Source of the DNA: Grifola frondosa | Lineage: Eukaryota; Basidiomycota; Agaricomycetes; Polyporales; Grifolaceae | NCBI GenBank assembly: GCA_001683735.1 | Contig: LUGG01000031.1 | Span: 1 to 64,000 of the forward strand | Direction of reading: 5' to 3' | DNA length: 64,000 nt | Shown: in pieces, positions 11,141 to 23,445 of the stretch | How positions within the stretch are numbered: the first letter of the stretch is position 1 | Layout: each line of letters starts with the position of its first letter | Program-made: the position numbers and the translations under genes | The notes under the pieces: generated by a model | Database searches by the model: none | What the model saw: the letters and a program-made list of their open reading frames with translations, nothing else | What the model was told of the DNA's origin: nothing

Positions 11141-13990
11141 AAGGATCATTATACAAGTCATAAATTCGCATATGCTTTTGGAGAAGTTATATTAATCAGG
11201 TTAACTCTGCTTGGGAACAGCCTTCATCGATCAAACACCAGATAAAGTTGTCTAGGTAATGTTAAAGGCAAGGTGGTGCACTATCAGCGTATCAGACTAT
11301 ATTTATCGACCCTTGAAATATGATCACATATCATTATATGATTGGATCAGACGGGCCAATAAACAGAGAATATCCAAGAACAAAATTGTCAATGGTGATA
11401 TTAACATAGCTGAAGATGGATGTGATGACTTTGAAGATAATTATGATATTAATCCTACATTTGATATCAATTATTCTCAATCCATGACGATGGATCATAA
11501 TGATGTGGAATACAATAGCTAATTATGATGATGAGAGTGAGGATGAACTCCTACTTACTTCTAAAAGTGCAAAAGAAGCTATACATATCTCAAATGCTGA
11601 ATCACATAATAAAAATGAATCCAAGTATGCACCATTTACTCGTGATCATCCTCAATATCAGACACATCATGTTTCTTTATTACCAGAGGAAGACAGTTTT
11701 GTGCCTAACTTTGTAGGAGGATCATTACCCCGACGGGACACGGCAACCGTGAAGATTATTGTATGACAATGTTAGCTTTATTTAAGCCATGGCGCACTGG
11801 TCATGACTAAAACCTGACAAAGATTTGCAATGGAATGATATTTTCACAGAGCATACATTTGATGATCGTCAGTTAGAAATCATGAAATTCTTTCATATAC
11901 GATATGAATGCAATGATGCAAGAGATGATTTTTGTGCCATGCGTAAATGTAATAATGGAAACAATGATCTTCCCTTTGAAGCAGATAATCAGTTACTTGA
12001 TGACTTTGACACTCAATATTTAAATGAAAGTAACGATGTTGATGTACGGGAGTTAATGGACACTCTGAATGATAATCTTTGGACTAATTCAGTCAATCAG
12101 AGCTCACTCGACAAAGTCACATGCTACAAGCTGAACGCATAATGTTAGGTGCTGGATGGATGGATCCAATGATTGATGGTTCTGACTCAGAGTCTAATCT
12201 AGTACCAGATCAATTTCAAAATGGAGATGGAAAATCAGCTACTGAATGGAAGACCTTGCTGGCAAACAAACGACAAGAAATTCTCAATGCACGAGAAGCT
12301 CAAGCAAGCCAGAAGAATCCTGTCAATCCAAAAACAGGCCTTCCAGAAAATAAGTTTGTTAACACCGTTGAAGTTATTGATCAATCTTATCTGGACAAAT
12401 CTTTCAAAGCTAAGGACAAACATGCCCAAGCTCTTATTGATAATACGTAAGAATTCAGCTTGAATGAAGCTCAGAACGTGCATTTAGAATTGTGGCCAAC
12501 CATGCATCTCAGCAAAGTGGCGAACAATTGAAAATGTATCTAGGCGGTATGGCTGGAACAGGAAAATCTCAGGTGATCAAAGCCTTGATACATTTCTTTG
12601 GTGAGCGTAAGGAGGGATATAGATTTATATGTCTTGCACCGACAGGCTCTGCTGCTGCATTAATTGGTGGATCAACTTATCATTCCATATTAGGATTAGT
12701 CAACATGGATCAGAATCTATAGCAACTTTACTTGCAGTCAGAGAGAGACTACAGAATGTTGAATATATATTCTTGGATGAGGTATCGATGGTTGATTGTA
12801 ATAGCTTATATACTATTTGTGAGAAAATGTGCAAAGCGCTCAAAAATGAAGGTCAACCGTTTGGTGGAATCAATATGATATTTGCAGGTGACTTTGCACA
12901 GCTTCCACCTCCAGTGAATAGCAACACTCTTTTCTCTCACAAAGTGGGACGTGTGATACATACGACTAGTAGCTATACTCAACAGGAAGCCTCTATTGGT
13001 AAAGCACTCTGGCATCAGGTAACAACTGTTGTTATATTAAGAGAAAATATGAGACAGCGGGCACAAAATTCAGATGATGCTAAGTTGCGGACAGCATTGG
13101 ACAATCTTCGGTATAAGTCTTGCACAAAGGCAGATATAAAGCATATCAGTTCCCGAGTAGCTGGTCGTGGACCTGGTAAACCCAAGTTGAATCAACGAAA
13201 TTTAGAAATGTGTCAGTTATACTGCATGGAATGCACACAGGGATAAAATCAATGAGATGGGATGTGCTAGATTTGCTCGAGAGACATCACAACCATTGAC
13301 TACATTCTATTCCCTAGATAAATGGGGAACAGATAATGATGAGAAGGATAAAAAATCTAGAAAAAAGAAGGTAGACCCTAAACGATCATCCAATGTCATT
13401 GATCCTATTCTCAGGAGTGTCTATGGAATCTGTCTCATAATAGTACAGATAATCATGCTGGAAAATTAACATTATCCTGGGTCTTCCAGTAATGATAAAG
13501 ACCAATGAGGCAACAGAATGTTCAGTCACAAATGGTGCTGAAGGTATAGTGGTTGGATGGAAGTCACGTCCATTGCCAAATAATAAACTAGGGTTAGACA
13601 CTCTATTTATAAAATTAACTGCTGCACCAACATCGATTCAACTGGAAGGCTTGCCTGAAAATGTCATTCCAATAAGTCACAGCACTAAAAAGATACGATG
13701 CAAGATGCCCAATGGAAAGGAGCTTGCAATATCTCGGGACCAGGTGGCTGTAATTCCAAACTTTGCCATGACTGACTTTGGCTCTCAGGGTCGTACTCTC
13801 TCAATAATGTTTGTGACTTACAGAATTGCAATCTCATCAGTCTATTTACACTTGTTTATCTCGTGGATCAACATATGAGGGAACAATTATTGTTCAGCCA
13901 TTTGATGAGCGTAAAATGACAGGTGGTATCACTGGTAGTCTTAGACAAGAATTTCGTGAGCTTGAATTATTGGATGAGATCACAAAACTC
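11140..13990 (+). pseudogene. Helitron 1 linker and Pif1-like helicase, frame-broken
   Basis: After a weakly conserved acidic linker (11,259-12,450), the superfamily 1B helicase begins with Walker A GGMAGTGKS (12,543-12,569), then LAPTGSAAALIGGSTYHS. Following a frame change near 12,720 come Walker B FLDEVSM (about 12,771-12,791), GGINMIFAGDFAQLPPP (motif III) and LRENMRQR. The C-terminal RecA half follows at 13,492-13,830, with VTNGAEGIVVGW and FAMTDFGSQGRT. Further breaks occur near 13,246, 13,440 and 13,830. In Helitrons this domain unwinds DNA during rolling-circle transposition. Confidence 0.85.
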
Positions 13991-13995
13991 GATAC

Positions 13996-15265
13996 TTGAA
14001 GAAACTTCCAGCTAAAGTTACAGGCTCCACAAGAAATGCACTTATCCACTCGTTCAGAGCCTGGAAAGGTTCCCTCTTTGTACCTAAATCAATGCATGGA
14101 GCATTAAAATGGACCAAATCTGAGCCATTTGAAAACGAGGAACCTGAATCAGAGTTGCCCTGGAACATTGTTACACGTCAGAAGGCAGACAAAAAGACTA
14201 AAAATCAAGAGCAACCTGAGGAGAAAATATCTTTACCTCTGGTCAAAAGGATATTAGTCTTTTTGTAAGTGCTAAAGGTACCAGCACTTTAAACACCATA
14301 AGCATTGATCAAGGTGGTTTAAAAAGTGGCAAGCGCAAAAGAGATGTGAACTCTGAAACTGTGGAAGACACAGATGAACGTAAAGTTAAAAAGTCTAGAT
14401 TACATAGACAATCTGATTTATTAACTTATGCTTCACCCATCGCTTTTCAGTGGGATGCTGACAACTATAGCTGTGCTATGATACTTTATTCTCTATCTTA
14501 TTTTCAGTATACTGTGAATCTACAGAAAGGTGGATGTCAGAAGTGGTTAATCAGAATGGACTTTTGAGATCATTTACTGCTGCATTTCAACGAGTAAGGG
14601 AGGGTAAATCAACCATGGAACAAGCCAGAGATTGCTTACGGCAAATCTTACATAATATAGATGCAGAATCATTTCCACTCACAGGACATCGTGGCAGTGA
14701 ACTTTTTTCACTATTAAAATGTATGCTAGAAGTGAACGATGGCTGTGTTGAACGTACTCTTTGCTGTCAGCATTGTCATATTGACTTGGAAGCTGAAGAG
14801 GATAATACCATTTTATGGGATTGCTCAAAAGTCATATGGAATGAATATCCTACAAAGCTTGGCTCACATAAAGAGAGGACTATAAAAGAGTGGCTTACTC
14901 CATTATTCAACCGACCCATTGCTCAAAAATGTGACAAATGTAAAGGCAACATGTTTCAACGAGTTGAATTTCCACAAAATCCAAACTTTGTATGCTTTAT
15001 TACTAATGGTACACATATTAAATTTAATCATATAATTAATCTGAATGAAGACACAGAGGCATACAGATTGTGTGGAATTATATACTTTGGTGATTTCCAC
15101 TTTACATCCAGAATCATCGAGGCAGATGGTAAGACTTGGTATAATGATGGTGTGGAATTAGGCAGAAGGTCAAAATTTCAAGGGAACATTGATGACATGG
15201 ATGCAGCAAAGCTTAGTAGAGCTAAAAAGAGAAAGAGTAGTGTAGCTATATATACTAAGTTGTAA
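13996..15265 (+). pseudogene. Helitron 1 C-terminal domain resembling a ubiquitin-specific protease
   Basis: Three pieces (13,996-14,268; 14,346-14,520; 14,534-15,265) continue the Helitron 1 trail. QWDADNYSCAMILYSL (about 14,453-14,500) looks like the Asn/Cys box of a papain-like deubiquitinase. CCQHCHID and CDKCKGN look like a zinc ribbon insert, and YFGDFHFTSRIIEADGKTWY (15,082-15,141) resembles the His box, where a conserved His precedes a Tyr/Trp-rich strand. The piece ends in a basic KKRKSS tail and a natural stop. The similarity is by motif order only, and the domain could have lost activity. Helitron 2 lacks it. Confidence 0.6.
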
Positions 15266-15299
15266 GATTCAATGTGAATGACTCCAAATTTGTATATTG

Positions 15300-15780
15300 T
15301 ATCATATCAAGCTTGTAAAAATACTAATGTATTAGTTGAACCTACGTATTTCAATTTATAAATGTCAATGATCCATACTATAATTTACAATTACTTATTT
15401 ATAATGTATAACAGATGAATTGATAATCAATAGTTTAAATAATAAGTGTAGCACTTTGCAAAGGTGGGCATATTGTTGGGAGGGTAGGAGAAGGTCATTT
15501 AAAACATTTTCAAATGAATAAAATTTAAACAATAATAAATTTTATGTTTAATTAGCTTGTAAAAAAGTTAATATATTAATTAAACCTCTGTGCCTCAATT
15601 ATGAATGTTAAAGGATGTATACTATAATTCTATAATTATTTGTTTATAATGTGTAATAAACAAATCAATAATAAATAGTTTAAATAATAAGTTTGGCACT
15701 TTGCAAAGGTATACATATTGTCAGAAGGGTAAAAGAAGGTTATATATAATATTTTAAAATAAACAAGACTCAAATAATAA
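15300..15780. repeat. Two tandem copies of a ~242-bp AT-rich repeat
   Basis: Copies begin at about 15,314 and 15,556, sharing 'cttgtaaaaa', 'aatagtttaaataataagt', 'gcactttgcaaaggt' and an imperfect 'aaataaaattta' tail. A third, dispersed copy lies at 26,500-26,690. No coding potential. Confidence 0.8.
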
Positions 15781-15869
15781 TAAAATTAATCATTTTCCTC
15801 ATCAATCGTACCTGCCATGCGGAGCAATGGCCCTCTAAAACCAAGTGTGTGCTCTGAGGCGAGTACTGG

Positions 15870-16765
15870 ACAGAATCTTTCCGCATAAACATAGCCTTAT
15901 TAGGACAAAATACACCTTTCAGAGGGTGCACTTTGCTCCAGGTTCTGTTCAATATTCATTGCCCAAATTAGAAGGAATCCCTGCCAGCAAAGCAGGAGGA
16001 GATGAAATTTTATCATTGTTTGTGGCTATCTACTATACATAAAATTAAAGTACATATATGTAGGACTAAGAGGAATGTTAAATGAAGAGAATCCACAAAG
16101 TATTGAGGGAGGAGGATGGGGAGAAATTCTGGTGTGGCTGAGCCTGCACCCACCAGAAATGGTATGTTTTCCGTCACACATTCTGCCAAAATAAATTTAT
16201 AACATCAAATGGGACATTAAAGTGACCAAGGAAATAAATGAATCAAGAATTTAGTACAGATTTGAGGGAGGAATCCAGGAAAACATTCTGGTGGAATTGC
16301 CCAGAATGGTATGTTTTTATTTTACTATCACACAAAGTTATTAATGTATTCTAAATCTCCTAAATGATCGCTTTCAGATGAGCCCAAGATTATAAAATTC
16401 CGTGGAGAATTGAGGAAGCAATATGGAAAAAAACATATGGTGGCTGAAACAAAAACCTACCAAATGTGGAATGTTTCCGCAACATATGACAAATGTCATA
16501 GTACATTCAGAAAGCCTGATATACTCTGCATTTGGAAATACCAATATCATACAAACATATCTAAATATGCTTTCATGTATTTTCTTATGGCTGGTAAGCT
16601 TACTGGCCACTGAGTACTACCTGCTACAGTAGGGCATTGTAATGTGATCTGCAGTAACTAGTGGTGACATTACAATGTTACTACGGGATGCCTGCTAAAA
16701 GATGTATTTTATCCTAATAAGGCAGTGTTTACTGTGGAACATTTGGTCTGGTATCCACTTTACAA
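15870..16765. mobile_element. Family R element copy 2, ~0.9 kb with imperfect terminal inverted repeats
   Basis: The left arm (about 15,877-15,925) has 'cttattaggacaaaatacac'. The right arm (about 16,696-16,750) carries the inverted match 'tgtattttatcctaataagg', and the similarity continues outward through the 'taaaca' and 'gaatgtt' words. The interior matches family R copy 1 at 2,590-3,220. No open frame of note, so it is a non-autonomous TIR element. Exact ends and a target duplication could not be fixed. Confidence 0.65.
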
Positions 16766-16989
16766 CACACAGAACAGTATTCAGATGTGGCTGAAATATT
16801 TCCTGCATCCTTTCTGAATGGAATTTGCCCCTAATTTCAAGCAGAATTTTGTGGCATATTTTTATGTATTTGAGTATTTTTATGAGCCACACATCATGCT
16901 TATCAAAGATAACCCCATATGGTAGAATCCTTATCAGCTGCCTCTGTAGATTATACAATTGCTCTACTACATGAAATGTAATCAAAGAT

Positions 16990-17175
16990 CAGATTGCAAG
17001 ATATGATGGAGGTATATTATGACTTCAACAAAGCCCATGATTATAAAATATGATGAGGAACTGGGGGAGGTATTGAGGAATCAGCATATTTGTGCCTGAT
17101 TCATCATACAGTATTGAGACTTCAGCCACAATTGGGTATTCTCCTCACATCTCCCCCACTTCCTCATAGATTCTT
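16990..17175. repeat. Imperfect inverted repeat
   Basis: 'atgaggaactgggggaggt' near 17,050 pairs with 'cctcccccacttcctcat'-like sequence near 17,145-17,170 (about 27 bases, few mismatches), separated by about 65 bases. It may be the end-structure of another short element. No gene. Confidence 0.45.
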
Positions 17176-17959
17176 GTGATATTTGTTGTATATTGTAGGT
17201 ATATATGACTACTATATATTTGGCACTTTTTATATTTCTAAAGCTATCATAAAATTACCTAGCAGGGGGTATCACATTTCAGTGTTTAAAATGCAGTATT
17301 ATCAATTGTGCCTCAAACAATAGGATAGAAGACTGGTCTGATAGGGGAATACAATGAAAAAAGTATACAAAAAAGGAGCACCTAGATGGAAGAATATTGG
17401 GTGATCAGTGTGGCAACTACCACCCAAGGTTATTGTGTGTCTCCTTTACTCTGGGAGTTCAACACTAATAGCCAAACCAGGCATGGCCAGGTGGCTTAGG
17501 CCCACCACAGCTTGCTGTCAAGAAACTCGCATTTTTTGCATAGGAAATGCTAAGAAGGCTATGAAAGGTGTTTGGAATGATGGTTTGAGATGGTGAGATG
17601 TGCAAAAAAGCAGAATGGTTAAGGATAGCATGCTGGTCAAAGAGAAAAGCATTGAGGAGTACTAGGTGCTTATGAATGTATGCTTGCCAAGAATCTAAGA
17701 TTCAGCAGCCAAGCACTTAGCTCCATATAAAGTCTCTGAGATATTGAGGATAGCTAGCATTGACTAGGTTACTTAAGTGAAGTCTTAAAGCATTAGCCTA
17801 AGGCACACCCAGTGATATAGCAGTTAGAACAAATGTGGTGATAGTATGATTCAGACAGTTTCCAGCATTCCATCTTTAACATACATCCTTTTCATGCTTT
17901 GAGTTGCCAGAGCTTTGTGACAGGGTTCCCATTCATATTTCATAATAGATGTTGGTGTT

Positions 17960-18910
17960 CAAAGAGTCACAAAACTGGATTTAAAGGTCAGCAAACTTGG
18001 CATAGTCAGTAAGTAGGAGGTCTTGCCTTGAACTGACATGTTTCTGCAGGGTGTGATTAAAGTTGAGAATATGGCAATGAAAGGGGATAGCAAGGACCCC
18101 AAACAAGTTGGTGATATATTTTTCATAGTAAGTAAGTTCATCATGTCTGGGGGGAACACATAGATGGTTGCAGGGCATGTGAAAACCCAGTCTCCAAAGG
18201 TGACAATGCATTTAGAAGGGACTGCAACTTGATAGAAGAGTTCAATATCTCCAACTTTTTTGATATGCTTCTCATCCTGTTCTGTGGAGTACCGGCCAGC
18301 AAAAATGTAATCAAGGTTAATAGCTCTGCCTGCCAGAAGGTTTGTTCACTCTGCATTGAGAAACTCTGGGGCTCCATATAAGTTGAGCAGATTAACTTTT
18401 GCAAGCTTAGGGTCAACAAAGCATTCATGGAGGAGGCAAACTATTTCCTTTACTTCTGGTCTCACTAAGATGCTCTCAATGAAATCTCACATGGCCCAGA
18501 TGAACTTGAAGAGTTTAGTGTATCTGCACTTGCTGTCATGATCATTGATTCAGATGAAGATTTATGAGATTAAGTCAGTCAAGGAGCATTGGCCATGTAT
18601 TCGACAAATTCATGTTCATGTGCCCCAGTCAGTCTCTCGGGGGCCTTGCATCCACTGTTCTCCTGATTGACCTCTTGGAGCATTCCAAGATATGTTTTGA
18701 GTGCTTCATCTGCAGCTCTGAGTGAAGAAAAATTTTCAGTTGAAAGAAGGATTTTGAGATGGTGAAAACTGCTTTGGATTTGTAGTGCTCAACTACATTG
18801 GTGAGGTTGACAAGCAGGCTGATGCTGGATTCCATATTCTCAGGCATAAAGTGGGTGTAGCTTGCAGCAGCATCACTCATAATGGTTAGAGGCAGCCTAG
18901 AGCTCAAGAC
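17960..18910 (-). pseudogene. Degenerate coding remnant of unknown family
   Basis: On the minus strand, protein-like phrases appear in successive frames: SDAAASYTHFMPENMESS (about 18,870), LYGAPEFLNAE (about 18,375), YIFAGRYSTEQDEKHIKKV (about 18,310-18,255), FGDWVFTCPA-like sequence (about 18,190), RHDELTYYEKYITNLFGVL (about 18,145-18,090) and SSRQDLLLTDYAKFADL (about 18,035-17,985). This reads as an eroded gene, probably from a mobile element given the setting. I do not recognise the family. CpG is nearly absent. Confidence 0.45.
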
Positions 18911-19690
18911 AGCATTGACTTAGCAGATGGGAGTGTTTAATTACGAGTTTAGTGGCTCCAATGCTGAGTACATACCTGTCAAACAAGTCTATGACAGAAG
19001 ATGAAAGAAGATGAAGTTGTAGCTCACCTGACAAATATGAGAGCTGATAGTTGAAAGTAAGCTTGCTAAGCTTTTCTCAACCCTACTGCATCCAGGTGAG
19101 AGGCTTCCACTGAGAGTTTATGCTGGAGCAGAAATAATGAGTTGCAGTGATACTCTCTTGCCAACTCTGACCTATAAAATACCTAATATGTATCCTACAA
19201 GTTGTCAAGTCAGTAGCAATGAGATACAGTGTGAATGGGCTCCCAATTTCTTACATAAGTCCCTTGCACTAATCTAAATGGTTAATTGTACTTGCAACTT
19301 GCAAGTGAATCATGTGTCTTGGAGGGTTGAAAAATGCAAAACAATATAAAAGGAATGCTTAACAATGTATTTCTCTATGTGCTCCATGCATATCATGACT
19401 AATAAGGTCTTCTTGATCACAGGGTTTGCAGTTACAGTTTGTTGCGAGCGTAGCGAGCATATCATCGGCTAACATGAATAGGGGGAGATCTGGCGACACT
19501 TGCCTGGAACAAATAAGACCAAACTTCACGTTTCGCAAGCCGGAAATTATGCTTGAATGATCAATTCTCCGTAGCGTACTCGAACTAAAGCTCAGAATAT
19601 TTCGGAAAAATCATCGAAATATGTAGAATACATCTGTACATAGTTTTAGCAAAAAGTTCGGAAGTACAGTGAACATTTTGAGCCTCAGGT
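18911..19690. other. CpG-poor AT-rich DNA without a gene
   Basis: No coding phrase is recognised. A short pair of 'gcgagcgtagcgagc' words at 19,443-19,460 is the only compositional oddity and lies at the boundary where CpG content rises toward Helitron 2. Confidence 0.4.
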
Positions 19691-19831
19691 GAGGAAGACT
19701 TGACTTTGGTGTGGCCCAAGCCACCCGACCTTCGCCACCCGTTGCGCTTTAAGTCGCCAAAGCAAAAGCACAAAATGTTCGAGCCACTAGCCAGAAAATG
19801 CGCGATATTCCTTTGCCTCACACCTCCGAGA

Positions 19832-21170
19832 ATGCCTCCCATCTTCAGCACTCTGCAAAATCAAAATGAGCGGCACTGCAACAAATGCAAACGAGATCTC
19901 CCAGGGACAGAAAGGCATTGGGATTTTGGGCGAAATATGTGTGTACAATGTGCTCAAAACCGGGTACTCACTATACGGCTGCCTGCTGGTGAACGGTGTG
20001 CCCTATGCCATGCAATCTTTCCTCGCAGCTCCTTTCAGACCTCGCCAGACGCACCCCTTCATTCCCGATGCAGCCGCTGTCGAGTGCGGGAGCGTTGCGC
20101 CAAATGTCACAAGATTAAACGGTGTCGACAATTCGTTAAACCATCCCGAGTAAACCAGAATGATCCGGGACCACTCCTGAAAACCTGCGAAAAGTGTCGC
20201 AAACGCAGCACTGAGACTGCGTTGCGAAGGAGACAGCGGGCTATGGAAGAAGGTGAGCATTATGAATCCGAATAATGTGATTAACCTTACACTGACCTAC
20301 GCCAGGGTTACGATGGTGTACAGGATGCAGACGCCAAGTAACGCAGGACGCATGTCGAGACGCTAATGGCGCCATGCGAGCGACATGTAACCAATGTCGT
20401 GCACGACATCATGCTAGAGGTCATGCGAGAGTGGCGGCAGCAAACATCCAGCAGGGAGAAAATGACCTTGAACAAGACTTACCTGAGAATGACCAGGCAG
20501 AAGGAGTCGAGTCGGTCGAGATGGACGAGTTTGACCAGATCTTTGGAGATGGAGCCGAATATATGAATATTGATGTACCAGAGGAGAGCGCGCTGAGCGG
20601 GACAGAAGCAACACTATTGGGGTCATTCCAGGACAAACTCGCAGCTTTGACTCTTCAGACCTGTGGTAGCTGTCAAGAACAGGGCTTCAACCTCAATATC
20701 AAAGACGCGGTTTGCTCAAGGTGTAGGAACGACAAGGGAGATCCTGTGAGAAGATTCTCGTCAGAGAATCACATGAATCCAGGTACGTGAACATCTTACT
20801 GCGAAGAATGTCACTCACATGGTGATGCAGCACTCGAACGCCCGGCGTGCCTCCGAAATCTGACAGATATGGAGGAAATGCTTATCTCGCGGGTGCTCCC
20901 GATGATGCAAGTCCGGTACACGAAAGGAAGACAATTGTGCTACAAGGAACACATTGTCAACTTCCCGCAGGACATCTCAGTTGTTGCGTCGCACCTTCCT
21001 CGGCTGCCGGAAGAGACCGAATGTGTTATCATTCGTCGCGAAAACACTGACATGAGCCGGCATGTTGATTTCATAGTTCGACGAGACAGGGTACGCACCG
21101 CGCTAGAATACAAGATTGCAAATGATCCTAACTACCAAGACTTGCAAATGGATGAAGGCGCCTTGTCATA
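19832..21170 (+). pseudogene. Helitron 2 N-terminal zinc-finger and DUF6570-like region
   Basis: The likely start is MPPIFSTLQNQNERHCNKCK at 19,832. A series of CxxC knuckles follows: CNKC, CVQC, CALC, CSRC, CAKC and CEKC, then after an intron WCTGC and CNQC, then CGSC and CSRC. This number of paired cysteines suggests several treble-clef or ribbon fingers that could bind transposon ends. After another intron comes LTDMEEMLISRVLPMMQVRY (from 20,862), the DUF6570-like block that precedes Rep in these Helitrons. The exon then hits TAA at 21,169-21,171 where a sense codon is expected, so as read it is interrupted. A frame change follows near 21,330. Confidence 0.75.
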
Positions 21171-21489
21171 ACTGCCGGAGAATGGATCTGTCGCACATCG
21201 CATCCCGACGTGCAGAGCCGGTCGCCAACATGCTGAGCAAGCAGTTGCAGCAGGGCCTCTACAGGCTGCAGAGGATGTGAATGAAGATGCCACAGATACA
21301 GATGAAAACGAGCCTCGGGTCGTGGTGGTGTACTAAACCTCGGGCCAGGAGGCCAGACTGAAGTACAAGAGGTTCGTGCAAGAGCCAATGAGGTCCTCGA
21401 TGATCATCCGATAACCTATGAACAGAATCAAGTAATTGTGAGTAGCATGAGCCGAAAAGAAGCATTTGATCTGACTTGTGTTCCCGCAG

Positions 21490-23445
21490 ATGCCAGCACC
21501 CGATCTTGGTGGCACTGCCATAGACGAGCGAACACCTGGGTACATAGTGAAAGCGTTTCCAACGCTGTTCCCAGACGGTACAGGTGATTTCCATCAGCCA
21601 CGCCTGCGCAAAGTCCAGCTGAGTGAATACTTCACGCACCTGTTACAATTCCAGGACTCTCGCTTTGCTCGGCACAGACGTTTTCCGTGGTTTGCATTCA
21701 ACACCTTACAGCGACATCGAACTCGGGATCAAGCACGGATCTTCGTACGCCAACAGCATGATGCAGCCAGACTAACAGCTGCTGATATCAAGACGATGCT
21801 TCAGGAGGGTGACGAACTTCTGGCAAATCGCATGATTAGATATGGAGCTCACCTCCGAGGGACCCGAGCATACTGGCTAGTGCGACGATCCGAGCTTATT
21901 GACATGATCCACATTAAGGGCTCACCTCATGTGTTCTTCACACTGAGCGCAGCAGACCTTCAGTGGCCGGACCTTCACAAACACATGCCTGAAGAGATTC
22001 AAGTACCTGAAGGTGACGAGGCTAGCGCTCGGCGTCAGCGGCGCTTGGCGTTGAACAATAACCCACATCTTGCAGCGGCCTATTTGGATCAACGAGTGCA
22101 AATATTCTTGAAGCATTTTCTAGGACCGCTTCTCCATGTTGAGCATTTCTGGTATCGCTACGAATGGCAGGATCGTGGAAGCGGACACGTACATGGGTTC
22201 TTCTGGCTCAAAGATGCTCCATTGGTCGACGAAATTGATTGGGACCTACTCAAGGAAGAACATATGATAATCCCGGACGCGCAACGTAACAAAATGAACC
22301 AATTTGTGACTTACTGGGATCGGCTCGTTACTGCTTGGAATCCCTGCCCACGAGAAGACGAGAACACACCACTGATGGGTAAACATCCTTGCAATCAAAG
22401 TCCCGATGAACTAAGGGGTACAAAACAAGAACTTGCAGAGCTCATTAACTGGGTGGAACGTCATACGAAATGCTTACCGGGTTACTGTCAAGTGAAACGC
22501 AAAGTGCCCGGCACTAGCGAAACCCGCAATGTCTGCCGTTTCGATTATCCATGGCCTCCACGTGAACTTGCTGGAATGGGTCTAGATTCCAAAGGTCGAG
22601 TCCGCTTTGAGCCTCGGCGAAACGACCCATTGTTGAATGGGCATAATCGGGCTATGATTATCGCATGGAGGGCAAATGTCGACATCAAGCCTGTACTGAG
22701 TAAGCAAGCAGCACTAAGGTAAGTTCTACCATTACTTATCTGATATAATTCTAATTATTCATTTTAGTTACATTGCCAAGTACGCATCGAAAGCCGAATC
22801 AGACGCACCAGCATTCCCAAACCTGTTAGCGGGTGTTATCGAGAAGATGGATAATACAGCCACTGCTCGATCAGCCTGTCAGAAGCTTCTAAACAAAATG
22901 CTCGGAGAACGAACCTATTCAGCACAAGAAACAGCACACCTTTTGCTTGGAATCCCATTAGTACGCACATCGGTTGTGTTCAAAGTCTCAATCTATCCAA
23001 GGATGGTGCATTGAGAGCACTAGCAGAGGAGGCAAGTGATGACTTGGGAGCTGAGGATACTGGCGATGATCGGCCTGTTACCGGTGATTCCTGGATCCAA
23101 AGGTATGAATTATGATGATAATCAATGACATGCCATACAAGAAACTCACAGATACTTAAATAGATATATGAAGCGTCCCCAGCTGCTAGAAGACCTATCA
23201 ATGCATAAGTTATTTCAGAAGTACAGCTGGCGAGGAAAGGAATGGAGACCACGGCGTGCAACTACCTCAGTCATCGTGCGGGCATATCCTCGCTTATCTC
23301 CGAACCCCGAAGATGCAAATTTTGAAAACTATTGTCGCATCAAAGTTCTTCTGCATCACCCATTCCGAGCAATAGAAATGCTCCAAATAGATGCAGATGG
23401 CGAAATTCTGTTCATGGACGGAGGTATTCAATCAATGCCGGGCTA
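21490..23445 (+). pseudogene. Helitron 2 Rep (HUH nuclease) region
   Basis: The exon at 21,490-22,718 starts MPAPDLGGTAIDERTPGYIV and contains the Helitron_like_N signature GSPHVFFTLSAADLQWPDL (about 21,919-21,975) and the HUH metal-binding motif GSGHVHGFFWL (22,180-22,212; histidines at 22,186 and 22,192). The next exon opens with the catalytic tyrosine pair YIAKYASK (22,769-22,792). The intron 22,719-22,767 therefore splits the codon directly before the first tyrosine. Rep continues as SAQETAHLLLGIPLVRTS, a one-base slip near 22,979, then SLNLSKDGALRALAEE and an intron at 23,103-23,163. A final slip lies near 23,410. Confidence 0.85.

Larger units (their letters stand above)
8204..15265 (+). 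mobile_element. Helitron 1 (decayed); ends not located
   Basis: A single plus-strand coding trail in shifting frames runs through the domain order of a fungal Helitron: a DUF6570-like N-terminal region with a CxxC motif, Helitron_like_N/Rep, Pif1-type helicase, then an extra C-terminal domain. At least 15-20 frame changes or stops interrupt it, so it cannot be autonomous as read. I could not place the 5'-TC and 3' hairpin-CTRR ends. Composition is AT-rich and poor in CpG compared with Helitron 2. The two Helitrons differ in sequence, in intron content and in C-terminus, so they are separate lineages. Confidence 0.85.
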
